Shown here piece after piece: positions 1 through 8,847 of a stretch of DNA of 64,000 nucleotides. Under the pieces are notes generated by a model. The model had not been told where the DNA came from. It saw nothing but the letters and a program-made list of their open reading frames with translations, and did no database searches. Position numbers and translations under genes: made by a program. The first letter of the stretch is position 1, and the number at the start of each line of letters is the position of its first letter. The stretch lies in the NCBI GenBank assembly GCA_002733645.1, contig NVWL01000015.1:20930-84929 (forward strand), given 5' to 3'. This stretch comes from Oceanobacter sp. Its GTDB lineage: Bacteria > Pseudomonadota > Gammaproteobacteria > Pseudomonadales > Oceanobacteraceae.

Positions 1-433
1 CAAGAGCCTTGAAGACATCATCAAGACGTCTTCTGGTGGCGTATTCAACAACGCTGCTCAAATCTGGAACCACACCTTCTACTGGAACAGCCTAAGTCCT
101 AATGGCGGCGGCGAGCCAACTGGCGCTGTCGCGGATGCGATCAATGCTGCTTTTGGTTCATTTGCTGATTTCCAAGCAAAGCTGAATGACATGGCTGTAA
201 ACAACTTCGGCTCAAGCTGGACTTGGTTAGTGAAAAAAGCTGACGGCACTCTAGACATCGTTAACACGTCTAACGCTGGCACGCCGATCACTGAAGGCCT
301 AACGCCACTATTGACGGTTGACCTTTGGGAGCACGCTTACTACATCGATTACCGTAACGTTCGCCCTGACTACCTAAAAGGTTTCTGGGCATTGGTTAAC
401 TGGGACTTCGCGAACGAAAACTTCGCTAAGTAA
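1..433 (+). CDS. sodB: Superoxide dismutase [Fe], C-terminal part
   Basis: The 3' part of an iron/manganese superoxide dismutase gene; the 5' end lies before the window. Reading from base 2 gives about 143 residues. The enzyme dismutates superoxide to oxygen and peroxide in the cytoplasm. Visible family marks are NHTFYW, with a metal-ligand His, the segment [18 protein letters not shown], and the metal-binding [11 protein letters not shown] followed by the usual WALVNWDF end. The pattern GGGEPTG followed by SSWTWLV fits the iron-dependent SodB type, but metal choice cannot be proved from a fragment. A strong terminator follows, so the gene ends its own transcript. Confidence 0.95.
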   Translation, partial: KSLEDIIKTSSGGVFNNAAQIWNHTFYWNSLSPNGGGEPTGAVADAINAAFGSFADFQAKLNDMAVNNFGSSWTWLVKKADGTLDIVNTSNAGTPITEGLTPLLTVDLWEHAYYIDYRNVRPDYLKGFWALVNWDFANENFAK

Positions 434-466
434 TCAGAACGACCTATTCGATTGAACATGATCGAT

Positions 467-494
467 AAAAAAGGGAGCCTAGCTCCCTTTTTTT
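467..494 (+). terminator. Rho-independent terminator of sodB
   Basis: GGGAGC and GCTCCC form a stem around a CTA loop, flanked by a run of A on the left and seven T on the right. It lies 33 bases after the sodB stop and before yceF. Confidence 0.85.
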
Positions 495-527
495 ATATCT
501 CAAAAGCACCACCTCGGAGATAACACT

Positions 528-1136
528 TTGACTGCTGCAACCTTTCTCTTGGCCTCTAGCTCGCCTTATCGCGCCGCTCTGATGCAACGCCTGCGCCTGC
601 CCTTTATCCAAGCGTCTCCCGATATCGACGAACGTCCCGCTGACGGAGAAACACCTGAGCAGTATGTTGAACGCCTCGCCATCGAAAAAACAAAAGCGCT
701 GGCCTCACAATACCCACAACATTGGATCATAGGCAGTGATCAGACCTGTGTCATCGACGGTCACATCTGCGGAAAGCCCCACACGGAAGAAAAGGCGTTG
801 ATTCAATTACAGGCCGCTCAAGGCAAGCGCATCACCTTTTTAACCGGCCTTTGTCTTTTTCATCCGGCCAGTGGTAGCAAGCATTCGCTCGTTGAACCAT
901 TCCACGTTAAATTCCGCTCACTCAGTGATGATGAGCTTAAGCATTACATTACCCTAGAGCAGCCGCTTGACTGTGCTGGAAGTTTTAAGATGGAAGGGCT
1001 AGGCATCAACCTTTTTAGCCGCTTCGAAGGCCGAGACAGCAATAGCCTAATGGGCTTACCCTTGATGGGGCTGTGTGATTTGCTCAGGGAGGCTGGGCTA
1101 AACCCCCTATTGCTAGCGACCCAAAACAATACTTAA
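528..1136 (+). CDS. yceF: Maf-family nucleotide pyrophosphatase YceF (m7GTP type)
   Basis: A 202-residue Maf/YceF protein. The family hydrolyses modified nucleoside triphosphates, and the YceF branch prefers m7GTP, keeping them out of RNA. The N-terminus has the Maf signature ASSSPYR, followed by DIDERPADGETPEQYVERLA, IIGSDQ (catalytic Asp region) and GKPHTEEKA. The C-terminal FKMEGLG, FEGRDSNSLMGLPL pattern matches the YceF subgroup. The start is a TTG codon with CGGAGA about nine bases upstream; no ATG fits this frame better. It converges on gspD across a shared hairpin. Confidence in the subgroup is good; substrate preference is by family only. Confidence 0.9.
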   Translation: MTAATFLLASSSPYRAALMQRLRLPFIQASPDIDERPADGETPEQYVERLAIEKTKALASQYPQHWIIGSDQTCVIDGHICGKPHTEEKALIQLQAAQGKRITFLTGLCLFHPASGSKHSLVEPFHVKFRSLSDDELKHYITLEQPLDCAGSFKMEGLGINLFSRFEGRDSNSLMGLPLMGLCDLLREAGLNPLLLATQNNT

Positions 1137-1144
1137 CTAAAATG

Positions 1145-1171
1145 AAAAAGGCGCTCAATGAGCGCCTTTTT
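1145..1171. terminator. Bidirectional terminator between yceF and gspD
   Basis: Perfect stem GGCGCTC/GAGCGCC with an AAT loop, bounded by five A on one side and five T on the other. It can therefore end transcripts from both convergent genes. Confidence 0.85.
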
Positions 1172-1191
1172 CATCAGAAATACTGAATGCA

Positions 1192-3081
1192 TTATTTCTT
1201 CAATGGTAAACCATCAAATAAACGTTCCATTTTAATATTTGAATCATCAGCAGCCAATTCTTCTGACACGGTGAATTCCCAAATGCCATTAAATTTATCT
1301 TGAGTTAGATTTTTAGCTATCCCGGCATCACTGACAATCGTGGCACGAAGAAATACCATCAAATTACTTTTCACTTGATTGGTGCTCTTTGAGCGGAACA
1401 ACCAACCAAGTAACGGGATATCACCAAGTAAAGGCACCTTACTCACCACTTCACGAACGTCATCACGTATCAAACCACCCAATACAATGGTCTCGCGATC
1501 ATCAGACAAAATCATGGTTTTAATAGAACGTTTATTAGTAATCAAATCCGCACTGCCGGCCACGGTGGTATTGGATACAGATTCAGCCGTCGCTTCAACC
1601 TCTAAGCGAATCGCTTGGCCATCATGAATGTGAGGAATCACTTTCAGTGTCACACCCACATCTTCACGAGTAATGGTCGTGAATGGGTTAGTGTTTGTAC
1701 TTGATGAGGTTTGTCCTGTCACAAAAGGAACATTCTGACCAACAACAATCTCAGCTTCTTGGTTATCCATCGTCATGATACTTGGTGTGGATAACAAGTT
1801 AGTCGCCGTATTGCTCTTCAATGCTTGGATAATCACGCCAAAATCAATATCACCACCAGACTCTTGGAAACCACCAATCGTCAAACCACTACCCACCGCA
1901 GAGGAGTAATCGCCGGTAGCCACACCAGTTGCGATAGAAGCCAAGCTTGGCCCTGCATTATTGAAATTAGTGCCTGCAACGGGCGCATCCAAATCACCAC
2001 GTGCCCACTGTACACCCAGGGCCTGAGTCACATCGCCGGTCACTTCAACAATGGCCGATTCGATCAAAACTTGCGCACGACGTACGTCGAGCGACCCGAC
2101 CAGCTCTTGAATTTCCTTCATAATCGAAGGCTCGGCACGAACCACCAAGGCGTTCAAATCAACGTCAGCGTGAATTCCAATAGACCCTTTCACTTGAGCT
2201 TCATCTTTACCTGAGGCTTCACCCATTAAGCTTTTCAGCATTTCAGCTAGCTTCGTGGCGTCGGCGTATTGCAGACGTAACACTTTAGCACTGCCGCTAA
2301 AATAAGAAGGCTGGTCAAGTTGTTCAATCAACTTGCGAATACGTTCACGCGCTGTTTTTTCACCTTTGATAATCAAACGGTTACTGCGCTCATCCGCAAC
2401 TACGCGAATACTGCCTGCCGTATTCGTTGTATCCGAATTACCTTGAGCCACTTTGGAAGGGTCAAGACTTTGCAGCATAGTTACGACGTTGCCCACCCAA
2501 GCTTCTTTTAACTGCACTACTTCAAGTTCTTCCGAACCGGAGCGATCTAGACGATCAATAATTTCTTCAATACGATTAATGTTGATTGAGTGATCCGAGA
2601 TAATCAGCGCATTGGCAGACTTCACACCCGCAAGATGACCATATTTAGCCACCAAAGGGCGCAAAATAGGGACCAAATCGAGCGCTGGCGTATTCTTAAT
2701 CATAATCACTTTTGTGAGCAGTTCTTGGCTTTGCTTGGACGCTCTATCATCCAAGCTGCGACCTGCTTGCTTCACATCGTTCTGCTGGATTACCAGCGTC
2801 ACATCACCGGCCGGGACCGCCGCTAAACCATGTATTTGCAATACCGACAAAAAGAGTTCATATACACTCTCTTGGTTCATCGGCTCACTCGAAAGGACGC
2901 TTACTTTGCCCTTTACTCGCGGATCCAGCACAAAACTTTTCCCTGTAATATCCGCAACTTGGCTGATGAAGGCTTCAATGTCTGCATCTTTTAAATTGAT
3001 CTGCCAGCTTTCTTCGGCATGTAACGGACTGACAATACTGACCGTAAATAGGATGGCCAGCACCCAACGTCTAAACAACAT
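1192..3081 (-). CDS. gspD: Type II secretion system secretin GspD
   Basis: A 629-residue outer-membrane secretin, the channel through which the type II system exports folded proteins. A Sec signal peptide of about 22 residues ends near HAEE. Next come the N0 domain (about 25-100) and repeated N1-N3 secretin modules with the NALIISD and RSNRLIIKG type motifs. The secretin core (about 400-600) has VPFVTGQTSSS and LLGDIPLLGWLFRS. An S-domain-like tail follows. The ATG shares one base with the gspC stop (TAATG), so translation is coupled. No gspE-M genes are in view, so they must lie elsewhere, as in Pseudomonas-like genomes with split loci. Confidence 0.95.
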   Translation of the reverse strand: MLFRRWVLAILFTVSIVSPLHAEESWQINLKDADIEAFISQVADITGKSFVLDPRVKGKVSVLSSEPMNQESVYELFLSVLQIHGLAAVPAGDVTLVIQQNDVKQAGRSLDDRASKQSQELLTKVIMIKNTPALDLVPILRPLVAKYGHLAGVKSANALIISDHSININRIEEIIDRLDRSGSEELEVVQLKEAWVGNVVTMLQSLDPSKVAQGNSDTTNTAGSIRVVADERSNRLIIKGEKTARERIRKLIEQLDQPSYFSGSAKVLRLQYADATKLAEMLKSLMGEASGKDEAQVKGSIGIHADVDLNALVVRAEPSIMKEIQELVGSLDVRRAQVLIESAIVEVTGDVTQALGVQWARGDLDAPVAGTNFNNAGPSLASIATGVATGDYSSAVGSGLTIGGFQESGGDIDFGVIIQALKSNTATNLLSTPSIMTMDNQEAEIVVGQNVPFVTGQTSSSTNTNPFTTITREDVGVTLKVIPHIHDGQAIRLEVEATAESVSNTTVAGSADLITNKRSIKTMILSDDRETIVLGGLIRDDVREVVSKVPLLGDIPLLGWLFRSKSTNQVKSNLMVFLRATIVSDAGIAKNLTQDKFNGIWEFTVSEELAADDSNIKMERLFDGLPLKK

Positions 3082-3974
3082 TAGTTCTGTGCTCCAAAAC
3101 TCTGATTAATCATAAAACGACTATTTCCGCGCTGAACTTCAATTTGTGCGCGGCCTTCTTGCATCACTTGCTCAAGCAGCGCTTGATCACTTGAGGCATC
3201 ACCAAGAGACTGCCCGTTAATGGACAAAAGAACGTCTCCTTTTTTCATTCCTGCTTTCAACAGTACTGAACTATCAGATACTGAATACCCTTCTCCTACA
3301 CCAATAGGATCAAGGCCAAGACCATCAATAACGACTTCAGGTGACTGTAAAGCGGCATCGCTCGCAATCCCCATAAACTCAGAAGGACGACGAATACGGC
3401 TAAAACGATCACGTAACGTCGACACTTTAGCATCACGAACATCCCTAGGATCAGGCTCATCCGCTCGTGCTGACACGCCAACACCGCGACTAGAAAACTC
3501 TTCAAACTTCAGCGTTTCAAGTTTACCAGCGGTATCTAAAATCACTTTGTCGGTGTACACGCCACCCAGCTTTGTTCGACCTTGAACGATATCGCCCACC
3601 CGATAGAAGTCACCCTTACCGCCTTTTTGGGCAATAATCGCACTCGATGCTTCAGCAATACTTGCTTGCATCACACCGAGCAACTCAAGTCGCAAGCGGG
3701 TATCTGGTGCATCGACATTTTTAACAGCAACCACAGCTTCTTGGCCGACCTCGCCAAATAGGTGCACCGGAGAGGCACTCAATGCCGGAGCGCCCGACAT
3801 GGATTGCTGCCCCGTGACTGGCGGCATTAAATGCACTGGCGCAGGTGCAACAATCAACCACACCAATTTTGCCAACAACCACGCACATAGTAGCGTCAAT
3901 ATAAGGCTAGCAAGACGCTTAACCCAGCGCTGCCAGGGCAATAATTCGACGGTTTGATCCACTGCTGCAACCAT
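3081..3974 (-). CDS. gspC: Type II secretion system inner-membrane protein GspC
   Basis: A 297-residue bitopic inner-membrane protein that links the inner platform to the secretin GspD. A short cytoplasmic N-terminus (about 17 residues) is followed by one membrane helix (LASLILTLLCAWLLAKLVWL). Then comes the periplasmic homology region, with the LGVMQ...AIIAQKG pattern around 95-120. A C-terminal PDZ domain (about 210-290) contains LLKAGMKKGDVLLSINGQ. It sits between gspN and gspD in one transcription unit, 21 bases after gspN and overlapping gspD by one base. The order N-C-D is typical of stand-alone CD operons. Confidence 0.92.
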   Translation of the reverse strand: MVAAVDQTVELLPWQRWVKRLASLILTLLCAWLLAKLVWLIVAPAPVHLMPPVTGQQSMSGAPALSASPVHLFGEVGQEAVVAVKNVDAPDTRLRLELLGVMQASIAEASSAIIAQKGGKGDFYRVGDIVQGRTKLGGVYTDKVILDTAGKLETLKFEEFSSRGVGVSARADEPDPRDVRDAKVSTLRDRFSRIRRPSEFMGIASDAALQSPEVVIDGLGLDPIGVGEGYSVSDSSVLLKAGMKKGDVLLSINGQSLGDASSDQALLEQVMQEGRAQIEVQRGNSRFMINQSFGAQN

Positions 3975-3995
3975 ATTTAAAACAAAACACTCAGG

Positions 3996-4811
3996 TTATA
4001 AAAACTTCTGAGACACTTCAAAAATAACCGTGTCTGCATCTGCTTGTTTATCGGGCCATTCCTGCCCAGCTATATCGACGGCGCGACGCAATACACTCAC
4101 GCCTCCCCAGCCATCGGGTTGAATATACATTTGACCTAACGGGTCACCGTCAGCGGTCACCACTGGCACGACAACCTTGTCACCATCCATCTGCATCGTC
4201 GCCACCAGCATAGGTAGCTCTGTCGCGATGGACTGATTTTGCACTCGCGCCTTTAGCTCTCCACCAGAGTAAGTTAACTGACCACTGGCGTTAAGTACTT
4301 GGCTTTGGGCGATTGATACATCAGCATTTAAGCCGCTCAGTTCAAATTGCCCATCGAGAACCGTGCGTTGCTGCATCAAAAATGCTTTTAATACGTCAGA
4401 ATCAAGGTAACCATTAACATCCGTTAACGTCACGCGTTCGGGCGTTCCAGAAAAGACGCCGGACACTTCGCTCAACCCATCTAAGCGTAAATTCTCACCA
4501 TTAGCATTTAACGTTAATTCGACTTGACCAAACACAAGCGGCAAAGGCGATAACATCCATTCGGTTTTTACTGGGCCGGTATATGGAGAGTTAATAACAA
4601 GGCTGCCATTCCACAGAGTGCCGACAGGTTGTTGTAGCTGCACGGGCATATCATTCCCCAGCATAGGCTCAACATAACGCCAGACGAAGTGAATCGGTGT
4701 GGTGACAACCAGTACAAATGTGAAGGTCAACAATCCAAGTATTAAATACCACTTGGCTGCCCATACGGCACGAAGCATCTTTATTTTTCTATCCTTGTTT
4801 TGGCCAGACAT
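3996..4811 (-). CDS. gspN: Type II secretion system protein GspN
   Basis: A 271-residue protein with one N-terminal membrane helix (about 20-40, WYLILGLLTFTFVLVV) and a periplasmic beta-rich body with the family pattern PVGTLWNGSLVI. GspN is an accessory, often dispensable part of type II secretion. First gene of the N-C-D operon. The chosen ATG gives a hydrophilic, lysine-rich cytoplasmic tail (NKDRKIK); a second ATG twelve codons in is also possible. Assignment rests on weak family motifs plus the adjacent gspC and gspD. Confidence 0.85.
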   Translation of the reverse strand: MSGQNKDRKIKMLRAVWAAKWYLILGLLTFTFVLVVTTPIHFVWRYVEPMLGNDMPVQLQQPVGTLWNGSLVINSPYTGPVKTEWMLSPLPLVFGQVELTLNANGENLRLDGLSEVSGVFSGTPERVTLTDVNGYLDSDVLKAFLMQQRTVLDGQFELSGLNADVSIAQSQVLNASGQLTYSGGELKARVQNQSIATELPMLVATMQMDGDKVVVPVVTADGDPLGQMYIQPDGWGGVSVLRRAVDIAGQEWPDKQADADTVIFEVSQKFL

Positions 4812-4907
4812 TCTACATACTGAGCCGCTAAAAATTAATCAGTTAATGGCCAATCGGCGTAAATAATAGTCAATGGATGTATCAGGATCACGTACTTTAC
4901 GGCCAAT

Positions 4908-5309
4908 TTATGACAATTCAACGATAGATAGCCCCAATTGCGCCAGTAGTCGTTTATCTCCGGCGATCAAATCGTCTTTTTTTGCACGTGTCAGCTTCTT
5001 CACTTTACACTCAGCTTTCAATGCATCGGAGCGAGTGCCCGCAATCGCATTAAACTTCAGCTTTAACGGGCCTTTGCCGCGAAGAAACCTGGCCCCTTTG
5101 TACGCTTGTGCCTTTTGAGTAGCTCCCAAATTTGAGTTTGGAAACGTCAACGGCCCCTGATGCTCTGCGAACCTGCGCGGTACATCCAAGGTTATTCCGC
5201 AGTAAAGCGAGCCTGTGCGCGTCGCAATAAGGTACAACCACCAGACTTTCTCTGGTGTATCGCGCTTTACAAGTTCAGACTTATTGTCAGTGGGTGCATT
5301 TAACGTCAT
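4908..5309 (-). CDS. GIY-YIG nuclease superfamily protein
   Basis: A 133-residue small GIY-YIG protein of the YhbQ/UPF0213 type. The core WWLYLIATRTGSLYCGIT carries the degenerate GIY...YIG signature (YLI...YCG), followed by the conserved Arg (VPRRFAEHQ). The mid-part has GARFLRGKGPLKL, matching the family's GAKYTRxxxPLxL motif. The C-terminal lysine-rich stretch (KVKKLTRAKKDDLI) corresponds to the EYxIKKLSRxxK helix. Members are suspected DNA repair nucleases, but their roles are largely unknown. Compared with typical 90-100-residue members, this one has about 20 extra N-terminal residues and a 15-residue insertion. It diverges from the hemolysin III-type gene. Confidence 0.8.
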   Translation of the reverse strand: MTLNAPTDNKSELVKRDTPEKVWWLYLIATRTGSLYCGITLDVPRRFAEHQGPLTFPNSNLGATQKAQAYKGARFLRGKGPLKLKFNAIAGTRSDALKAECKVKKLTRAKKDDLIAGDKRLLAQLGLSIVELS

Positions 5310-5395
5310 CGGGTATTCACTAGATTGGGATTACCGTATGGTGGCTATTCACCTTAGGGTAGCAACTTCAAAGCCATAATTAAAAAGTAGGCATC

Positions 5396-6055
5396 ATGCA
5401 TTCTGTTTTTCGTGATCCAATCAGCGGTCTCACTCACCTTGCGGGCGCCGTACTGTCTATTCTTGCGTTGTGCATCCTCGTTGCTCAAGCCGCCATCTAT
5501 GGTGATGTTTGGCATATGGTGTCGTTCAGTATTTTTGGTGTCACATTACTATTGATGTTCGCCAGTAGTGCCTTGTATCACTTAATTCATGCGTCAGACC
5601 ATGTATTGCTGTGGCTTAAACGTATCGACCATATCGCCATTTTTTTACTTATTGCTGGCAGTTACACTCCTTTTTGCTTAATTCCATTGCACGGCGATAC
5701 CGGTTGGATGCTATTTACGGCGGTTTGGTCACTCGCTGCCGCGGGGGTGGCACTGAAGCTATTTTGGATTAGCGCGCCAAGAGTGTTATCAACGCTGATA
5801 TACCTTGGCATGGGCTGGCTGGTTATTTTTGCGGGAAAACCAGCCCTCGAGAACACACCTCCAGACGCGCTTTGGTGGCTACTTTACGGCGGTATTGCTT
5901 ACTCACTAGGTGCCGTGGTGTACGCCACAAAATGGCCAAACCCTTGGCCTCGCTGGGTAGGATTTCACGAAATATGGCACGTATTTGTGATGGCTGGAGC
6001 ATTCTGTCATTTTTGGGCGATCGCCTTTCATCTCGCCAAGGTACCAGTGCTCTAA
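5396..6055 (+). CDS. Hemolysin III / YqfA-type PAQR membrane protein
   Basis: A 219-residue seven-helix membrane protein of the hemolysin III (PAQR-related) family. It begins with the diagnostic DPISGLTHLAGAVLS. A second conserved patch is SSALYHLIH...KRIDHIAIFLLIAGSYTPF, and the C-terminal pair of His is in FHEIWHVFVMAGAFCHFWAI; these His and Asp residues bind metal in PAQR proteins. Despite the name, bacterial members are not proven haemolysins and are more likely membrane hydrolases or lipid-homeostasis factors. It stands alone, divergent from the GIY-YIG gene. Confidence 0.88.
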   Translation: MHSVFRDPISGLTHLAGAVLSILALCILVAQAAIYGDVWHMVSFSIFGVTLLLMFASSALYHLIHASDHVLLWLKRIDHIAIFLLIAGSYTPFCLIPLHGDTGWMLFTAVWSLAAAGVALKLFWISAPRVLSTLIYLGMGWLVIFAGKPALENTPPDALWWLLYGGIAYSLGAVVYATKWPNPWPRWVGFHEIWHVFVMAGAFCHFWAIAFHLAKVPVL

Positions 6056-6142
6056 GCTCGGGAATTTCGGCATCTTGCAGTCGCGCTGCGCGTGTGGGCC
6101 GTAACGCTTTAGCTCGAAGCGTTGAGCAGGTATCATGGCGTC

Positions 6143-6577
6143 ATGACTAACGAATACCAAAGCGGCTTAGAAATATCCGCTCGCATCTACATTCCGTGGA
6201 GTGAAATCACATTAAAGGCGATTCGAGCACAAGGTGCCGGAGGGCAAAATGTGAATAAAGTATCATCGGCCATTCACTTACGGTTCGATGTTGCGCGCTC
6301 CTCCCTGCCTGAATACATCAAAGAAAAACTGCTAAAATTAGACGACCAACGATTAACCACCGATGGCGTATTAGTTCTTAAAGCACAGCAATTTCGCACA
6401 CAAGAAAAAAACCGTGAAGATGCGCTATTGCGATTAAAACAGTTTATTCGTATTGCCCTGCGACCTGAAAAGCCGCGCGTTGCCACCCGCCCAACAATGG
6501 CATCCAAACGTCGTCGTGTTGATCAAAAAACACAGCGTGGTCAAATTAAAGCCATGCGCGGAAAAGTCTCTGACTAA
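6143..6577 (+). CDS. arfB: Alternative ribosome-rescue factor ArfB (YaeJ), peptidyl-tRNA hydrolase
   Basis: A 144-residue release-factor-like protein that frees ribosomes stalled on mRNAs without a stop codon. The N-terminal catalytic domain carries the GGQ motif in RAQGAGGQNVNKVSSAIHLRF. The C-terminal tail is strongly basic (SKRRRVDQKTQRGQIKAMRGK), as needed to enter the empty mRNA channel. The ATG at 6143 gives the family's usual length; an upstream in-frame TTG at 6122 would add seven residues without homology. It follows the hemolysin III-type gene by 87 bases and may be expressed alone. Confidence 0.92.
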   Translation: MTNEYQSGLEISARIYIPWSEITLKAIRAQGAGGQNVNKVSSAIHLRFDVARSSLPEYIKEKLLKLDDQRLTTDGVLVLKAQQFRTQEKNREDALLRLKQFIRIALRPEKPRVATRPTMASKRRRVDQKTQRGQIKAMRGKVSD

Positions 6578-6620
6578 GCACTGCTTAATTTATTTAAAGC
6601 TCAATTCTTAAACTCAAATT

Positions 6621-7120
6621 CCTTTCGGGGCTCCGCCCCCGGCCCCATGCCCTTCACCCTCCGGACCAGCCTGTGGCTATTGAAATGGCTCCTGCCATTT
6701 ACTCGTCATTACCTTCGATCAACGCCTCGACCTGAAGCACTACAGCACCCACTGGTTCGACTGCATGGATGCAGGAGATAGGGTAGCCAAAGCCGAACAT
6801 GACTGAGTTATTCAGAGGTACCCTAGAACCTTTTGCTTTAAAGTCAGCACCGTTTGATTTGAAATGCGGTTGAGCGGCTTTTCTTTTAATCGGCGAGCGT
6901 GCGGCGCCAGATAACAAAGTCATTCTGCGGCCTTTAGAGCAAAACCTTGCCCCGGAGCGCCGCAAAAAATATGGATGCTTTAAGAGGTCGCTCCGGGGCG
7001 GATTGTTTTGCGTGCCGCATAATGACTGCCGTTGGCTGGATTAAGCCGGATGCGCCGAGAAGAGAGGATCGTAAGGAGAAACCTCTCCTTGCATGGGGCC
7101 GGGGGCGGAGCCCCGAAAGG
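6621..7120. repeat. 500-bp GC-rich cassette bounded by perfect 30-bp inverted repeats
   Basis: Bases 6621-6650 (CCTTTCGGGG...CCCCATGC) are repeated exactly in inverted orientation at 7091-7120. Each arm can also fold on itself (CGGGG/CCCCG). The 440 bases between hold no convincing gene. Two overlapping minus-strand frames (6699-6965 and 6934-7191) have no recognisable domain and odd composition. Inside are further short palindromes (GCTCCGGGGC region near 6990) and a CTGCATGGATGCAG palindrome near 6760. The layout resembles a non-autonomous mobile element or a large intergenic repeat; no transposase is present. It fills most of the gap between arfB and the lipoprotein gene. Confidence 0.7.
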
Positions 7121-7247
7121 AGTTGAGTTCGAGGACTGGCTTTCAATAAAAACGATTCAATAAATTGATCAGCTGGAGTGACGCATGTCACTCCAGGCTG
7201 TAGGACAACAGCAAATTGTGACCAAGCTATTTATGTTTGCGTAAACA

Positions 7248-7850
7248 TCACACGCCTAAATAACCACGTAACTCTGGATCACTGAAGATGTATTCCCACA
7301 GTCGATCCATCACGTCATTCACCCACTTCTCGTTGTATTCTTTAACCGGCGCAGCCGCCACTCGACGCGTTTCGGTTAATCCATACGGTTTAGTAAATGT
7401 AGTATCGCCGTTCATTAAAGTCACACCTAAACGCATTTTCACGCTGCATGACGTCACCAAAAAACCGTCGTTACAGCTGTAAGCAAATTTATTAATCAGC
7501 ATTTCAACACGCACAGGATCAATAGGGCTAGTACCACCAAAGCCCAACTGCGCAATACTGTCTTGCAACCGTAAGCTTAGAATATTCGCTAATTCATCTT
7601 GAGCAAGTAACGGCGAACGCTCAGATAATCGTCCGCCTCGGCTTCCCAAGTAATCACGAGTTTCATCGCCTGCAATAATACTTTCGCGGTTATCCACGAC
7701 TCGAATTAACGCACCACGCTGAACCTCCGCGTTGGCTTTAGGCACTTCCACTGTTTCATTTAACTCGATGGTTTGTGGGGCCAGTACACACCCAGACAAC
7801 ACGGCGGATAATCCGACAATAGTAAGTGTGCTTTTAATTAGGTTACCCAT
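7248..7850 (-). CDS. YajG-family lipoprotein
   Basis: A 200-residue predicted lipoprotein. The ATG at 7850 is chosen because it puts a lipoprotein signal peptide (MGNLIKSTLTIVGLSAVLSGC) at the N-terminus, with lipobox LSGC. Upstream in-frame codons would bury this. The mature part (APQTIELNETVEVP, RVVDNR, YLGSRGG, then a DxV helix) follows the YajG pattern seen in gammaproteobacteria. YajG is an outer-membrane-associated lipoprotein of unknown function. The start lies within the end of yaaA (eight-base overlap), with AAGGACG as ribosome site, so the two are co-transcribed. Confidence 0.8.
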   Translation of the reverse strand: MGNLIKSTLTIVGLSAVLSGCVLAPQTIELNETVEVPKANAEVQRGALIRVVDNRESIIAGDETRDYLGSRGGRLSERSPLLAQDELANILSLRLQDSIAQLGFGGTSPIDPVRVEMLINKFAYSCNDGFLVTSCSVKMRLGVTLMNGDTTFTKPYGLTETRRVAAAPVKEYNEKWVNDVMDRLWEYIFSDPELRGYLGV

Positions 7851-8631
7851 TCGGAACGTCCTTCTCTGCTCGTTTAAATACCCAATCGGTTGCGGTCGAT
7901 TCTTCTTCATTAAAGCGATACCCCGCAACATTAAAGTCTTTCAAACTTTCAGCGTCTTCAATACGTTGCTGAATTTGATAGGCGGCCATCATGCCTCTCG
8001 CCTTCTTGGCGTAAAAGCTAATTATTTTGTACTTGCCATTTTTTTCATCTTTAAAGATGGGAGTAACCAAGTTAGCTGTCAGCGACTTTGGTTTTACCGC
8101 TTTAAAATATTCGTTCGACGCTAAGTTCACTACGGTATTGATTCCGGCAGCATCGGTAAGTTCATTAATCGCATTGGTGAGCGTGTCGCCCCAGAATGCG
8201 TATAAATCTTTACCTGAAGGGTTCCCCAATTTTGTACCCATCTCTAAGCGATACGGCAAGATCAAATCCAATGGGCGCAGCAAACCATAAAGGCCCGAAA
8301 GAATACGTAAATGATCCTGAGCGTAATCCAAGTCTGCTTCCGCTAAGTTATCAGCATCAAGCCCAGTATATACATCGCCTTTAAACGCCAGAACAGCGGC
8401 TTTCGCTGCCCCTTTAGGGAACGGCAACTGCCAGTCGCTGTAACGTGCCACATTTAAATCCGCCAGCTTGGGGCTGAGCTTCATTAACGCAGCGACATCA
8501 TCACTGGAGTATTCTCGTAATATATCGATCAATTTTGCCGATTCATCTAAGTAATCAGGCATCGAACTATGATCAGTAACCGGCGGCGTCTCAAAGTCGA
8601 GTGTCTTAGCAGGCGACAACAACGTAAGCAT
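7843..8631 (-). CDS. yaaA: Peroxide stress protein YaaA
   Basis: A 262-residue YaaA/DUF328 protein. In E. coli, YaaA lowers free intracellular iron during peroxide stress and protects DNA. The N-terminus LLSPAKTLDFETPP is the family hallmark. Further conserved blocks are FKGDVYTGLDA, LRILSGLYGLLRPLD, YRLEMGTKL, VVNLASNEYFKAV and KKARGMMAAY. The ATG at 8631 is preferred over an upstream one at 8667 because it matches the usual MLxLxSPAKTL start and has AGGAAAG just upstream. It is the first gene of a two-gene unit with the lipoprotein. Confidence 0.95.
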   Translation of the reverse strand: MLTLLSPAKTLDFETPPVTDHSSMPDYLDESAKLIDILREYSSDDVAALMKLSPKLADLNVARYSDWQLPFPKGAAKAAVLAFKGDVYTGLDADNLAEADLDYAQDHLRILSGLYGLLRPLDLILPYRLEMGTKLGNPSGKDLYAFWGDTLTNAINELTDAAGINTVVNLASNEYFKAVKPKSLTANLVTPIFKDEKNGKYKIISFYAKKARGMMAAYQIQQRIEDAESLKDFNVAGYRFNEEESTATDWVFKRAEKDVPNG

Positions 8632-8847
8632 AACTTTCCTCAGGCAAAGTACATCAGTCGCCATCATAACCTTTGCTTAAGAAACCCCCAAGAGGGGAAC
8701 GTATCTCCTGTAAAATTCTATTTGCACTACGGCCCGAATGGTCAGGTCAGGATTGCCAATGCAGCGAGCTGACAGACCTGCCACTATGAGGTGTTCTATA
8801 CGGTCGAGAATTGACCATCCCCTATACACTCAAAGGGCATTTTCATT

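Noticed and set aside
1379..3109. Plus-strand frames opposite gspD
   Set aside because: Shadows of the well-supported gspD gene.
6699..7191. Two overlapping minus-strand frames inside the inverted-repeat cassette
   Set aside because: No domain, no ribosome site, and they mutually overlap; more likely non-coding.
8730..8847. FadR operator before the acyl-CoA dehydrogenases (TGGTCAGGTCAG near 8738)
   Set aside because: Only half of the FadR consensus is matched; not enough for a call.
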